Shown: piece after piece, positions 16,169 to 25,741 of the stretch
How the letters are laid out: the number at the start of each line of letters is the position of its first letter
Numbering within the stretch: position 1 is the stretch's first letter
From: Fimousia sp045616445
Lineage (GTDB): Bacteria > Bacillota > Clostridia > Lachnospirales > Lachnospiraceae
Assembly: GCA_045616445.1 (NCBI GenBank)
Contig: JAZLGR010000012.1
Span: 35,714-99,713 of the forward strand
Direction: 5' to 3'
DNA length: 64,000 nt
Made by a program: the position numbers and the translations under genes
Notes under the pieces: model-generated
The model's input: only the letters and a program-made list of their open reading frames with translations
Told to the model about the DNA's origin: nothing
Databases searched by the model: none

Positions 16169-16302
16169 GCAGATTGCATCGCAAGAATACTTCGTATTCT
16201 TGCGTCCGGTGCAAGCACCTAATAAAAAATTAAGATAAAAAAATCCGGGAAAACACGAGTGTCTTCCCGGAACTTTTTTTATCTTAATTTTTTGCAATCT
16301 GC
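16169..16302. repeat. Multi-branched inverted-repeat element between degV and aroD
   Basis: Outer arms GCAGATTGCA (16169-16178) and TGCAATCTGC (16293-16302) are exact inverted repeats. They enclose three hairpins: GCAAGAATAC/GTATTCTTGC (16181-16203), GGTG/CACC (16208-16219), and a 28-pair stem (16224-16251 with 16264-16293, a two-base bulge) whose arms carry A7 and T7 runs. The long stem serves as a bidirectional terminator for the convergent genes. The whole could be a small repeated element or a folded RNA. Confidence 0.8.
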
Positions 16303-16305
16303 TTT

Positions 16306-17070
16306 TTATAAGAAATTGTGAATTACATCTAATACTGTGTCTAACTGATCTGCGGAAACCTGTCCAGGAGCAGAAGCAGCAGCGCCAGCACCGAATGTAA
16401 GTGCAGAACCGAAGTATTCACCGCTTAAACGGGAGATAGATCCTGTAGCTGCCATAGACATTGTGATGATTGGCTGTGTAGCAAAGTTTGTATACATTTC
16501 TTCTGTAGCTGCAAGTAATGTGATAACGTCTTTTTTGCATGTAGGCATAACAGCGATTTTAGGAATATCTGCGCCCATATCCTGCATTTTACGTAATCTG
16601 TATACTAAGTCAGACTGAGATGGTGTCTTGTCGAAGTCATGGTTAGAAGCGATAACTTTAACGCCTGCTGCGTGGATCTTTGTGATCATTTCGTTAACGA
16701 TTTCGTCACCTGTGAAGATTTCAACGTCAACTAATTCAACCTGTCCGCATTCAGCTGCTGCGATGTTAAGTGCTGCATAATCTTCGTCAGCGATATCTGT
16801 TTCGCCACCTTCTTTGGATGTACGGATTGTGAATAATAAAGGTTTTGCTGGATCTAAAGCTTCACGTACTAATTTAGCTGTAGCAACTACTTTATCAAGA
16901 TCACCGATTTCTTCGAACCAGTCTACACGCCATTCCATAACGTCCATAGGAAGTTTGTTGTAATCTGCTGTTAATTTTAAGATTTCTTCTACTGTTTTAC
17001 CGCAGTTAGAAATACAGATTTTTGGTCTTCCTGCACCGATTTCAACGTCTCTTACTTTTACTGTGTTCAT
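16306..17070 (-). CDS. aroD: Type I 3-dehydroquinate dehydratase
   Basis: A class I (Schiff-base) dehydroquinase of 254 residues: EWRVDWFE, the catalytic His in SNHDFDKTP and the Schiff-base Lys in PKIAVMPT. It makes 3-dehydroshikimate in the shikimate pathway. I place the start at 17070, where AAAGGAGG precedes ATG; the frame remains open 72 bases upstream without a better ribosome site. The gene stands alone, with a divergent LysR regulator, not in an aro cluster, which hints at separate control or at a role in quinate/shikimate use (inference). Confidence 0.93.
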   Translation of the reverse strand: MNTVKVRDVEIGAGRPKICISNCGKTVEEILKLTADYNKLPMDVMEWRVDWFEEIGDLDKVVATAKLVREALDPAKPLLFTIRTSKEGGETDIADEDYAALNIAAAECGQVELVDVEIFTGDEIVNEMITKIHAAGVKVIASNHDFDKTPSQSDLVYRLRKMQDMGADIPKIAVMPTCKKDVITLLAATEEMYTNFATQPIITMSMAATGSISRLSGEYFGSALTFGAGAAASAPGQVSADQLDTVLDVIHNFL

Positions 17071-17171
17071 GTTAATAGCCTCCTTTAGCGCATTTACATT
17101 ATTAGTTATTTTAATTTTATAACTTTGTGAAAAGGTTTTCAAATAGCAAAATAAGGCAAGTATTAATAGCT

Positions 17172-17195
17172 ATAAGTTATTAATTATGGTATACT
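17172..17195 (+). promoter_or_regulatory. Possible LysR operator and -10 in the aroD-lysR intergenic region
   Basis: ATAAGTTATTAATTAT contains ATAA and TTAT arms in inverted orientation (a T-N11-A type site) just before TATACT at 17190. It is in the 143-base divergent region. AT-rich sequence makes chance matches likely. Confidence 0.3.
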
Positions 17196-17213
17196 ATCTG
17201 TGGAGGGATTATT

Positions 17214-18113
17214 ATGACATTACAACAATTATACTATTTTCAAAAGATAGCAGAATTACAGCATTATAATAAGGCAGCCAAGGAATTGCATGTGGCACAG
17301 CCATCTCTGAGTAAATCTATGGCATTATTAGAAGAGGAACTGAATGTACCATTGTTTGAGAAGCAGGGACGTAACATCATCCTGACAAAGTATGGCAAGG
17401 TATTTCAGATTCATGTAAACCGTATTTTATTTGATATCGATGGAGCCAAGAGAGAGATTGAATCTCTGGTATCCAGATCTTCTGGTCATATCAATGTGGC
17501 TTACGTCTCCCCATTTGGACATAATTATATTCCAAGACTGGTGCGTAAGTTTTTGGAAGAGAATCCAACGAAGAATATCACGTTTTCTTTTAAGGAAGGA
17601 TTTACGAATAATATGATTCGCGGCCTTCATGAGAATGATATTGATGTGGTATTCGGAAGCTTTGAACCGGAAGAGCCTGGACTGGAATTTTTCCCGATCA
17701 TTTCCGAAGAACTGGTACTGATTGCGCCGAACACAGCGGAGTATAGGGATCAGTTTCTCGATGTGGAATATATGAGTGACGTGGAAGAACTTCCTTTTAT
17801 TGCTTATGATAAGGATTCCAATATGGGAAGACATACAAGAAAGTATTTTAAAAACCAGAATCTGAAGATGAATATCATCTGTGAATCATCCGATGAACTT
17901 TCCATTCTTGCCCTTGTATCCAATGAATTTGGCATTTCCTATGTTGCAAAGACGAGAGAGATTGAACAGGCCATCGAAGAAGGCAGAGTCATCGGTAAGA
18001 AGCTTCAGGATCACAGTTCCAGATTCCTGTATATGATCTACGATACGACCAAGTTCCATACCCCTGCGATTCTTGATTTTATCGCATTTGTGAAAAAGAA
18101 TTATAATTTATAG
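17214..18113 (+). CDS. LysR-type transcriptional regulator
   Basis: Residues 1-60 form the winged helix-turn-helix typical of LysR proteins (LQQLYYFQKIAELQHYNKAA, then AQPSLSKSMALLEEEL), followed by a two-lobed effector-binding domain, total 299 residues, the usual size. GGAGGG at 17202 sets the start. It is transcribed divergently from aroD, the classic arrangement for a LysR regulator and its target, so a shikimate-pathway compound is a plausible effector. Downstream dapF is 90 bases away and may be read through. Confidence 0.92.
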   Translation: MTLQQLYYFQKIAELQHYNKAAKELHVAQPSLSKSMALLEEELNVPLFEKQGRNIILTKYGKVFQIHVNRILFDIDGAKREIESLVSRSSGHINVAYVSPFGHNYIPRLVRKFLEENPTKNITFSFKEGFTNNMIRGLHENDIDVVFGSFEPEEPGLEFFPIISEELVLIAPNTAEYRDQFLDVEYMSDVEELPFIAYDKDSNMGRHTRKYFKNQNLKMNIICESSDELSILALVSNEFGISYVAKTREIEQAIEEGRVIGKKLQDHSSRFLYMIYDTTKFHTPAILDFIAFVKKNYNL

Positions 18114-18203
18114 CATATTCAAAATTTTATAAAGTAGTAATTTGAGTTTATTGGTTATACAATATGGAATATAGAATGAAAAACTGATAACCAGAGGTAA
18201 TGA

Positions 18204-19040
18204 ATGATGAAATTTACAAAGATGCATGGATGTGGTAACGACTATGTCTATGTGAACTGTTTTAAAGAAACTGTAGAAAACCCGGAAGAGGTGGCAAAGA
18301 TTGTATCTGACCGTCATTTTGGCATTGGTTCTGATGGCCTGATTCTGATCTGTCCATCAGAAATCGCTGATTTCCGTATGAGAATGTATAATTCAGACGG
18401 TTCTGAAGGTGCCATGTGCGGTAATGGGGTTCGATGCATCGCCAAGTATGTATATGACTATGGCCTGACTGACAAAACCTATGTCACATTGGAGACGAAG
18501 GCTGGGATCAAGTATCTGGATCTTACAGTGGAAGATGGCAAAGTGTCCATGGTGAAGGTTGATATGGGAGCACCGATTATAAAGCCTAAAGAGATTCCTG
18601 TTGATTATGATCTTGATCAGGTTGTGGATCAACCGATTATGGTGGGCGGAAAGGAATATCGTATCACCTGCGTATCCATGGGTAATCCACATTGTGTAAC
18701 CTTCATTGACGACACAGATTCCCTTGAAATAGAGCGCATTGGACCATTATTCGAACACCACGAGATCTTCCCGGACCGTACCAACACAGAATTTATTCAG
18801 GTGGTGGACAGACAGAATATTAAGATGCGTGTATGGGAACGTGGAGCAGGAGAGACCCTTGCCTGCGGAACAGGAACCTGTGCCAGCGTCTATGCCTGCA
18901 TTTTGAACGGATTGACTGACAATTCCGTAGACGTACATTTGCTCGGAGGCACAATCCACATCGATTATGATGAAGAAAAGCATACGATCTTTATGACCGG
19001 TCCTGCTGCAGTCGCATTTGACGGCGAGATCTGCTTATAG
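18204..19040 (+). CDS. dapF: Diaminopimelate epimerase
   Basis: Converts LL- to meso-diaminopimelate for lysine and peptidoglycan. The two catalytic cysteines are in EGAMCGNGVRC and ACGTGTCAS; the N-terminal MHGCGNDYVYV is typical. The length of 278 residues is normal. ATG 18204 and 18207 are both possible starts after AGAGG. A terminator follows. The presence of dapF fits a meso-DAP cell wall, the substrate of the L,D-transpeptidases in the window. Confidence 0.96.
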   Translation: MMKFTKMHGCGNDYVYVNCFKETVENPEEVAKIVSDRHFGIGSDGLILICPSEIADFRMRMYNSDGSEGAMCGNGVRCIAKYVYDYGLTDKTYVTLETKAGIKYLDLTVEDGKVSMVKVDMGAPIIKPKEIPVDYDLDQVVDQPIMVGGKEYRITCVSMGNPHCVTFIDDTDSLEIERIGPLFEHHEIFPDRTNTEFIQVVDRQNIKMRVWERGAGETLACGTGTCASVYACILNGLTDNSVDVHLLGGTIHIDYDEEKHTIFMTGPAAVAFDGEICL

Positions 19041-19064
19041 GAAGGAACGATGATGTAATAGGAG

Positions 19065-19094
19065 AAAGCAACCATTGGTTTGGTTGCTTTTTTT
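19065..19094 (+). terminator. Intrinsic terminator after dapF
   Basis: AAAGCAACCA pairs with TGGTTGCTTT and is followed by TTTT. Confidence 0.88.
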
Positions 19095-19186
19095 AATGCT
19101 TTTTGATAAAATAAGGAACGCAAGTGTCCTATTTTGGGCAGTGATGCAGCATTAATAGATAAATACCATATAAGGATGTGAAATTT

Positions 19187-21100
19187 ATGAGCAATCAGAC
19201 ATATGATGGGAACAGTATTGCAATCTTAGAGGGGCTCGAAGCGGTTCGTAAGAGACCTGGTATGTATATCGGATCTGTCTCCACCAAAGGTCTTAATCAT
19301 TTAATATATGAAATCGTAGACAACTCTGTGGATGAATACCTGGCAGGCTTTTGCAGCGAGATTGATGTGACATTAGAGGATGATGGAACTGCGGTGATCA
19401 CCGATAATGGTCGAGGCATCCCGGTTGAGATCAATGATAAGACTGGACTTCCAGCCGTTCAGGTTGTATTTACCGTGCTCCATGCAGGTGGTAAGTTCTC
19501 AGACAGCAACTATAAGATCTCCGGCGGGCTCCACGGTGTAGGTGCCTCTGTTGTAAATGCTTTGTCCGTATGGCTTGAGGTTACGGTAAAGCGTAACGGA
19601 AAAGTGTATTTCCAGCGTTATGAGCAGGGGAAAGTGGTAACACCGCTTCAGGAGATTGGCACTTGTAAGAAGAGTGAAACTGGTACCAGAGTTCAGTTTT
19701 TACCAGATCCTGAAATTTTTGATAAAACCTACTTTAAAGCAGACATGATCCGCAACAGACTCCATGAAACTGCTTATCTGAATCCGAATCTGACAATTCA
19801 TTTTAAGAACAACCGGAAGAATGAAGTGTTAGAGAAGGTTTATCATGAACCGGAAGGAATCTGTGCGTATGTAACCAAGCTTAATGAAGGCAGGAAGGTG
19901 CTCCATGAGCCAATCTATTTTAAACAGACCATGGATCGCATTGAAGCTGAGGTTGCAATTCAGTATTGTGAAGAGTTCTCTGAGACCATTTTAGGGTTCT
20001 GTAACAACATCTCCACTGCGGAAGGCGGAACTCATATCACAGGGTTTAAGACCAAGTTTACAACCATCATGAATCAGTATGCCCGCGAGATCGGTGTATT
20101 AAAGGAGAAGGATGCCAACTTTACCGGAGCAGACGTGCGTAATGGTATGACTGCCATCGTATCAGTCAAGCACCCGGATCCTCGTTTTGAAGGTCAGACC
20201 AAGACCAAATTAGATAACCCGGATGCAGCCAAAGTCGTTGGTGATATCACCGGCGAGGAAGCGGTCCTGTATTTTGATAAAAATTTAGATACCTTAAAGA
20301 AAGTATTGGAATGTGCAGAAAAGTCTGCCAAGATCCGTAAGGCAGAAGAAAAAGCCAAGACCAATATGTTAGTACGCCAGAAGCTTTCCATTGACAGCAA
20401 TGGAAAACTGGCAAACTGCGAAAGCAGAAAAGCAGAAGAATGTGAAATCTTTATCGTCGAAGGGGATTCCGCCGGTGGATCTGCCAAAACAGCAAGAAAC
20501 CGCCGTACCCAGGCAATCCTTCCAATCCGTGGTAAGATCTTAAATGTTGAGAAGGCAACCATGGATAAGGTACTTGCCAATGCGGAAATCAAGACGATGA
20601 TCAATGCATTTGGCTGTGGATTTTCCGAAGGCTATGGCAATGACTTTGATATCAGCAAGCTTCGTTACCATAAGATCGTCATTATGACCGATGCCGACGT
20701 GGACGGCGCCCACATTGCCACATTGCTGCTTACATTTTTCTATCGATTCATGCCTGATCTGATTAAGGCAGGCCATGTATACCTTGCCATGCCGCCTCTT
20801 TATAAGGCAATTCCAAAGAAGGGTGAGGAAGAATATCTCTACGATGACGCGGCCCTTGCCCGTTACCGTAAAACCCATTCAGGTTCATTTACACTCCAGC
20901 GCTACAAAGGGCTTGGAGAGATGGATGCGGATCAGCTCTGGGAGACAACCCTTGATCCGGAACGACGCATGTTAAAACAGGTGGAGATCGAGGATGCCCG
21001 CATGGCTTCTAAAGTGACCTCCATGCTGATGGGTACCGATGTACCGCCAAGACGCCAGTTCATCTATGACAATGCAACCGACGCAACACTTGACATTTAA
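19187..21100 (+). CDS. parE: Type IIA topoisomerase subunit B (ParE type)
   Basis: ATPase and TOPRIM subunit of 637 residues. GHKL motifs: EIVDNSVDEYLAG, TDNGRGIPVE and GGLHGVGASVVNAL; transducer QTKTKLDNPD; TOPRIM EGDSAGGSA and DADVDGAHI; C-terminal RYKGLGEMD. I use ATG 19187 (AAGGATG upstream). By sequence it could be called GyrB, but its partner lacks the GyrA-box, so the pair is better read as topoisomerase IV, the decatenase. A separate gyrBA pair is expected near the replication origin. Confidence 0.85.
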   Translation: MSNQTYDGNSIAILEGLEAVRKRPGMYIGSVSTKGLNHLIYEIVDNSVDEYLAGFCSEIDVTLEDDGTAVITDNGRGIPVEINDKTGLPAVQVVFTVLHAGGKFSDSNYKISGGLHGVGASVVNALSVWLEVTVKRNGKVYFQRYEQGKVVTPLQEIGTCKKSETGTRVQFLPDPEIFDKTYFKADMIRNRLHETAYLNPNLTIHFKNNRKNEVLEKVYHEPEGICAYVTKLNEGRKVLHEPIYFKQTMDRIEAEVAIQYCEEFSETILGFCNNISTAEGGTHITGFKTKFTTIMNQYAREIGVLKEKDANFTGADVRNGMTAIVSVKHPDPRFEGQTKTKLDNPDAAKVVGDITGEEAVLYFDKNLDTLKKVLECAEKSAKIRKAEEKAKTNMLVRQKLSIDSNGKLANCESRKAEECEIFIVEGDSAGGSAKTARNRRTQAILPIRGKILNVEKATMDKVLANAEIKTMINAFGCGFSEGYGNDFDISKLRYHKIVIMTDADVDGAHIATLLLTFFYRFMPDLIKAGHVYLAMPPLYKAIPKKGEEEYLYDDAALARYRKTHSGSFTLQRYKGLGEMDADQLWETTLDPERRMLKQVEIEDARMASKVTSMLMGTDVPPRRQFIYDNATDATLDI

Positions 21101-21117
21101 GGAAAGGGGTATGAGAT

Positions 21118-23370
21118 ATGGCCGAACAGATTATTAAAGCGGAATATTCCGAGCTGATGCAGAAATCCTACATCGACTATGCCATGAGCGTTATCTGTGC
21201 CAGAGCGCTGCCAGACGTGCGTGACGGCTTAAAACCGGTTCAGAGACGTGTCCTCTACGCCATGGATGAGCTTGGATTAAACCATGACAAACCACATCGA
21301 AAGTCCGCCCGTATTGTTGGGGATACCATGGGTAAATACCACCCACACGGCGACTCTTCGATCTATGATGCACTGGTAGTGATGTCCCAGGATTTTAAGA
21401 AGGGTATGGCCCTTGTAAATGGACACGGAAACTTCGGATCCATTGAAGGGGACGGCGCAGCTGCCATGCGATATACAGAAGCAAAGCTGATGAAATTCAC
21501 ACAGGATGTCTATCTGAAGGATCTTGACAAGAATGTGGTGGATTTTGTATCCAACTTTGACGAGACTGAGAAGGAACCGGAGGTACTCCCTGTACGTATT
21601 CCAAACTTTTTGGTAAATGGTTCCGAAGGGATTGCCGTTGGTATGACCACCAGCGTGCCTCCTCACAATTTAGCAGAGGTGATCGATGCAGAAATCTATT
21701 ATATGGATCATCCACGGGCAACCACCAACGACCTGATGCAGTTTATTACCGGTCCGGATTTTCCAACTGGCGGCATCGTCATCAACAAGAGCGAGCTTCC
21801 TGAAATTTATGCCAATGGAACCGGAAAGATCAAGGTTCGTGGCAAGGTGGAATTTGAAAAGGGCAAACGAGGACAGAGAGACCGACTTGTGATTACAGAA
21901 ATCCCATATACCATGATCGGGAATAACATCAGCAAGTTCTTATCTGACGTTGTTGCTTTGGTTGAGAGCAAGAAAACTACAGATATCGTGGATATCTCCA
22001 ATGCATCCTCCAAGGAAGGCATTCGCATCGTATTAGAGCTTAAGAAGAATGCAGATATCGAACGCCTCAAAAACCTTTTATATAAGAAGACAAAATTAGA
22101 AGATACCTTTGGTGTGAACATGCTTGCTGTTGTGGACGGACGACCTGAAACCCTGTCCCTTCGCAGAGTATTAGAAGAGCACACCAGATTCAATTACGAA
22201 ATTACAACGAGAAAATACACCACACTCTTAAACAAGTTATATGATCAGAAGGAAGTCAAGGAAGGGCTCATCGCTGCCTGCGACTGCATTGATCTGATCA
22301 TCGAGATTTTAAGGGGAAGTAAGAACCTTCGTATGGCAAAACAGTGCCTCATGCGAGGAAAAGTGGATAAGATCAAGTTTAAATCCGAGGCCTCAAAGGC
22401 GGAAGCAGCGCTGTTACATTTCTCAGAGCGACAGGCAACTGCCATTTTAGAGATGCGTCTCTATCGTCTGATTGGGTTGGAGATTCTGGCTCTGAAGAAA
22501 GAATACGAAGAGTTATTAAAGAAGATCGACGAATATGAGGATATTCTGAATAATCCGAAATCCATGAAGCGCACCATCAAGAAGGATCTGATGGAAATTA
22601 AGAAGAATTACTCCTTCGAGCGCAAAACTGTCATTGAAGACGGCAAAGTGGCTGTATTCGAGGAAGCACCGATCAAAGAACAGAAGGTTTATTTTGTTAT
22701 GGACCGTTTTGGCTATGCCAAGACCATGGATGAGAATACCTACAACCGTAACACAGAAGCAGTGTTAAAGGACTACAAGTACATCGTGCCTTGTATGAAT
22801 ACCGAAAAGCTGTGCTTCTTTACCGATGCGGGTATCCTTCACCAGATCAAGGTGTTAGATATTCCTGGCGGCAGACTTAGGGATAAAGGTACGCCGATCG
22901 ACAACCTGTGCAAATACGACAGCGCGGTGGAAAGCGTCATCTTAATCACGCCGGAAAGTCATCTGGCGGTATCTAAGTACCTGTTTGTCTCCGCCAAATC
23001 CATGTGTAAGATCGTGGAAGGCAGTGAATTCATCGTGAAAAACCGCATGGTGAAGGCAACCAAGTTAAATGATCAGGACAAACTGATCGCCATGTATGAA
23101 TTAGAGGCAGAACTTTCCGAACAGCATATCATCTTAGAAACAAAGGATGGCTATTTCCTGAAGTTCCCATTATCCATGATTCCGGAGAAGAAGAAGGGGG
23201 CTGCAGGCGTACGCGGCATGAAGCTAGGAGACACTGACGAGATCAGGAACATCTATCTGCCTAAACAGATGCAGATCACGTCCATTGATTACAAAGGGAA
23301 ACCATTGGAATTCAACCGTTTAAAGAATGCTTCCCGAGATGGCAAGGGAACAAAGGTTAGAAGACCTTAA
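21118..23370 (+). CDS. parC: Type IIA topoisomerase subunit A (ParC type)
   Basis: DNA-breaking subunit of 750 residues. The N-terminus has RALPDVRDGLKPVQRR, HPHGDSSIYDA (the quinolone region) and the catalytic Tyr in AAMRYTEAKL. The C-terminal beta-pinwheel is present but I find no QRRGGKG-like GyrA-box; the equivalent place reads GYAKTMDENTYNRN. Gyrase wraps DNA through that box, so this subunit should act as decatenase. The KKKGAAGVRGMKLGD blade near the end is conserved. It lies 17 bases after parE, clearly the same operon. Confidence 0.85.
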   Translation: MAEQIIKAEYSELMQKSYIDYAMSVICARALPDVRDGLKPVQRRVLYAMDELGLNHDKPHRKSARIVGDTMGKYHPHGDSSIYDALVVMSQDFKKGMALVNGHGNFGSIEGDGAAAMRYTEAKLMKFTQDVYLKDLDKNVVDFVSNFDETEKEPEVLPVRIPNFLVNGSEGIAVGMTTSVPPHNLAEVIDAEIYYMDHPRATTNDLMQFITGPDFPTGGIVINKSELPEIYANGTGKIKVRGKVEFEKGKRGQRDRLVITEIPYTMIGNNISKFLSDVVALVESKKTTDIVDISNASSKEGIRIVLELKKNADIERLKNLLYKKTKLEDTFGVNMLAVVDGRPETLSLRRVLEEHTRFNYEITTRKYTTLLNKLYDQKEVKEGLIAACDCIDLIIEILRGSKNLRMAKQCLMRGKVDKIKFKSEASKAEAALLHFSERQATAILEMRLYRLIGLEILALKKEYEELLKKIDEYEDILNNPKSMKRTIKKDLMEIKKNYSFERKTVIEDGKVAVFEEAPIKEQKVYFVMDRFGYAKTMDENTYNRNTEAVLKDYKYIVPCMNTEKLCFFTDAGILHQIKVLDIPGGRLRDKGTPIDNLCKYDSAVESVILITPESHLAVSKYLFVSAKSMCKIVEGSEFIVKNRMVKATKLNDQDKLIAMYELEAELSEQHIILETKDGYFLKFPLSMIPEKKKGAAGVRGMKLGDTDEIRNIYLPKQMQITSIDYKGKPLEFNRLKNASRDGKGTKVRRP

Positions 23371-23397
23371 TATCAGTGTTATAGAAGTATAGAAATA

Positions 23398-23910
23398 ATG
23401 AAGTATAAAAGACTATTATTACGTCTTTCATCTGATACGCTGCAACGCGGGTTGCAGCGTTATCATTATGAGGACAAAGCAGACCTATATTATCAGGTAT
23501 ATGAAGATGTAAAAAGAAAGATCGAACCCTCCATCTACTATCGATACGGGTACTTTGGGGCCAATGAGAGCTTGTTCATCTTTACCCTGGGCCATGGGCC
23601 GGACGAACTCCAGGAGAGATATCAGCAGGAAGGAAATTTAGACCGATCCTACGCTGTCACCTGTCTGTGCCTGGATTTCTTAACGGAAGGATATCGTCAG
23701 ATTGGGGAGATCATCCGCAGGGAACGAAGAGAATTCCTACAGGAGATGATCTTTGATGACAGTGTGGAAATCGAGGAGCTATTTACCCTTGTGCCAAAGC
23801 AGACCGTCATCTTCCATGCCATCACTGGGCGGACCTGCAGGAACGATGCCCTTCATAATTGTAACAAATGTCAGATGAAAAACTGTGTCTACCGAAAAGA
23901 GGTGACGTAA
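23398..23910 (+). CDS. Divergent methionine synthase activation-domain-like protein
   Basis: A 170-residue protein without an obvious named family. Parts resemble the separate B12-dependent methionine synthase activation domain of clostridia: LFIFTLGHGPDELQE followed by a helical stretch, and a Cys-rich tail with CNKCQMKNCVYRK, like the C-terminus of those proteins. The SAM-binding motifs of the classic MetH domain are not clear. It begins 27 bases after parC and ends one base before a homocysteine methyltransferase gene that is followed by metH. MetH here lacks its own activation domain, so this protein may reactivate oxidised cobalamin; similarity is weak. Confidence 0.55.
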   Translation: MKYKRLLLRLSSDTLQRGLQRYHYEDKADLYYQVYEDVKRKIEPSIYYRYGYFGANESLFIFTLGHGPDELQERYQQEGNLDRSYAVTCLCLDFLTEGYRQIGEIIRRERREFLQEMIFDDSVEIEELFTLVPKQTVIFHAITGRTCRNDALHNCNKCQMKNCVYRKEVT

Positions 23911-23911
23911 G

Positions 23912-25741
23912 ATGAAGTTAAATGAATATCTAAAAGAGCATGTTCTGATCACAGATGGAGCCCTCGGAACCTATTATGACCGCAAGAAGCAGGATAAGGA
24001 TCAGGTGGCTGAGGAGGCCAATCTAACAGATCCGAAGCTGATTCAGGAAATCCACGAAACCTATCTTGAGGCCGGTGCACATCTGATCCGCACCAATACA
24101 TTTTTAATGAACCGAAGCTTCGTCCTTTCTAGACGACTGGGGGATGTGAAGGAGCAGAATGCCTATCTGCGAGAGAATATCTTAGCGGCCTGTAAGATTG
24201 CCAAAGCAGCGGCAGGAGACAGGGAAGATGTGTTCGTGGCAGCAGACATGGGTCCGATCCCGGATTATCTCTTTACCCAGTATGAATATCAGGAAGAAGA
24301 GGAGTATCAATTTCTCATCGACTGCTTCTTAGAAGCCGGTATGACGGTATTCAACTTCGAGACATTTGCCGATATCAAGCTCGTGTCATGGGCAGCAGCC
24401 TATATTAAGCAAATGTGCCCGGAAAGCTTTGTCATGACCTCCTTTTCCTTTGACCGTTACGGCTACTCCAACAAGGGCATCAGTATGAGGAGATTATTCT
24501 CAGAAGCGGCTCTTGATCCCAATATTGATTGTTATGGCTGCAACTGCTCCATTGGGGCGTCCCATATGTTGGAGCTTTTGGAGCACTTTACATTTACCAA
24601 TGAGAAATTCACCATGTTCCTTCCAAACAGTGGATATCCACAGATTGTGAGGGGGCATATCGTATATAGTGACCAGAGTGGATACTTTGCAGAGAAAGTG
24701 AAGGAAATTGTCGCTCTCGGAGCCAATATGGTCGGTGGCTGCTGTGGAACCACACCGCTTCACATTCAGGCGTTATCAGATACCTGCATGGGCAGCAGTC
24801 CGGCGAAGAAAAATATCAAAAAAGAAGAGGCGGATATCACTGATGATATCCAGATTGATCAGAGCAGGAACAATCCATTCTTAAGAAAGCTCCTTTCCGG
24901 GGAGAAGGTTGTGGCTGTGGAGTTAGACCCGCCATTTGACCAGAATGCAGAAAAGGTTTTAGAAGGTGCTTATGCACTAAAAGAGGCAGGGGTGGATATC
25001 ATTACCTTAGCTGACTCTCCGCTGGGCAGATCCCGTGCTGACTCTGTGCTTTTGGCTTCCAAGATCCGACAGCAGGTAGGGATCGATGTGATGCCCCACA
25101 TTGCATGCAGGGATCGTAACAGAATCAGCATGTATTCCACCATCTTAGGTGCCCATATCAATGGCATCAGAAACTGCCTTGTGGTGACTGGAGATCCGGT
25201 TCCGACGTCGATCAAGGATATTACGACGGCAGTATTCGATTTTAACTCGATTTCATTTATGAATTATCTGAAATCCATCAATGAGGAGACCTTCAGCCAG
25301 GATCCAATCTGTTATGGCGGGGCTTTAAATCAGAATTCCGGCATTCCGGAACGTATGGTCGCCCGTATGCAGAAGAAGGTGGAGGCCGGTATGTGTTATT
25401 TCCTCACACAGCCAATCTATTCCAAAGAAGAAATCGAGCGTATCCGTTACTTCAAAGAGCATGTCAATGCCAGATTCCTTTGTGGCATCATGCCATTGGT
25501 AAGCTATAAGAATGCGTTATTTATCAAGAATGAAATGCCGGGAATGCATGTTCCCGATGAAATATTAGAACAGTACCATCCTGACATGACCCGGCAGGAG
25601 GCAGAGGAAACTGCCATCAGAATTTCCCTCTCCATAGTGGAGGACTTAAAAGAAGTGGCAGATGGATACTATTTTATGACACCGTTTAACCGGGTATCCC
25701 TGATTCGCAGAATCATCAAGCGAATGGAGGCATCATTATGA
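23912..25741 (+). CDS. Bifunctional homocysteine S-methyltransferase / methylenetetrahydrofolate reductase (YitJ-like)
   Basis: Residues 1-295 are a homocysteine methyltransferase domain: ITDGALGTYYD, a zinc ligand in NCSIGASH and the GGCCGTTP zinc pair. Residues 320-609 are a MetF-like TIM barrel (VAVELDPPFD, NCLVVTGDPVP, CYFLTQPIYS). It joins supply of methyl-tetrahydrofolate to methionine formation. The start has GAGGTGA upstream. The stop overlaps the metH start (ATGA), so the two are coupled. The methyltransferase half duplicates the first domain of the next gene; the relative roles of the two copies are unclear. Confidence 0.93.
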   Translation: MKLNEYLKEHVLITDGALGTYYDRKKQDKDQVAEEANLTDPKLIQEIHETYLEAGAHLIRTNTFLMNRSFVLSRRLGDVKEQNAYLRENILAACKIAKAAAGDREDVFVAADMGPIPDYLFTQYEYQEEEEYQFLIDCFLEAGMTVFNFETFADIKLVSWAAAYIKQMCPESFVMTSFSFDRYGYSNKGISMRRLFSEAALDPNIDCYGCNCSIGASHMLELLEHFTFTNEKFTMFLPNSGYPQIVRGHIVYSDQSGYFAEKVKEIVALGANMVGGCCGTTPLHIQALSDTCMGSSPAKKNIKKEEADITDDIQIDQSRNNPFLRKLLSGEKVVAVELDPPFDQNAEKVLEGAYALKEAGVDIITLADSPLGRSRADSVLLASKIRQQVGIDVMPHIACRDRNRISMYSTILGAHINGIRNCLVVTGDPVPTSIKDITTAVFDFNSISFMNYLKSINEETFSQDPICYGGALNQNSGIPERMVARMQKKVEAGMCYFLTQPIYSKEEIERIRYFKEHVNARFLCGIMPLVSYKNALFIKNEMPGMHVPDEILEQYHPDMTRQEAEETAIRISLSIVEDLKEVADGYYFMTPFNRVSLIRRIIKRMEASL

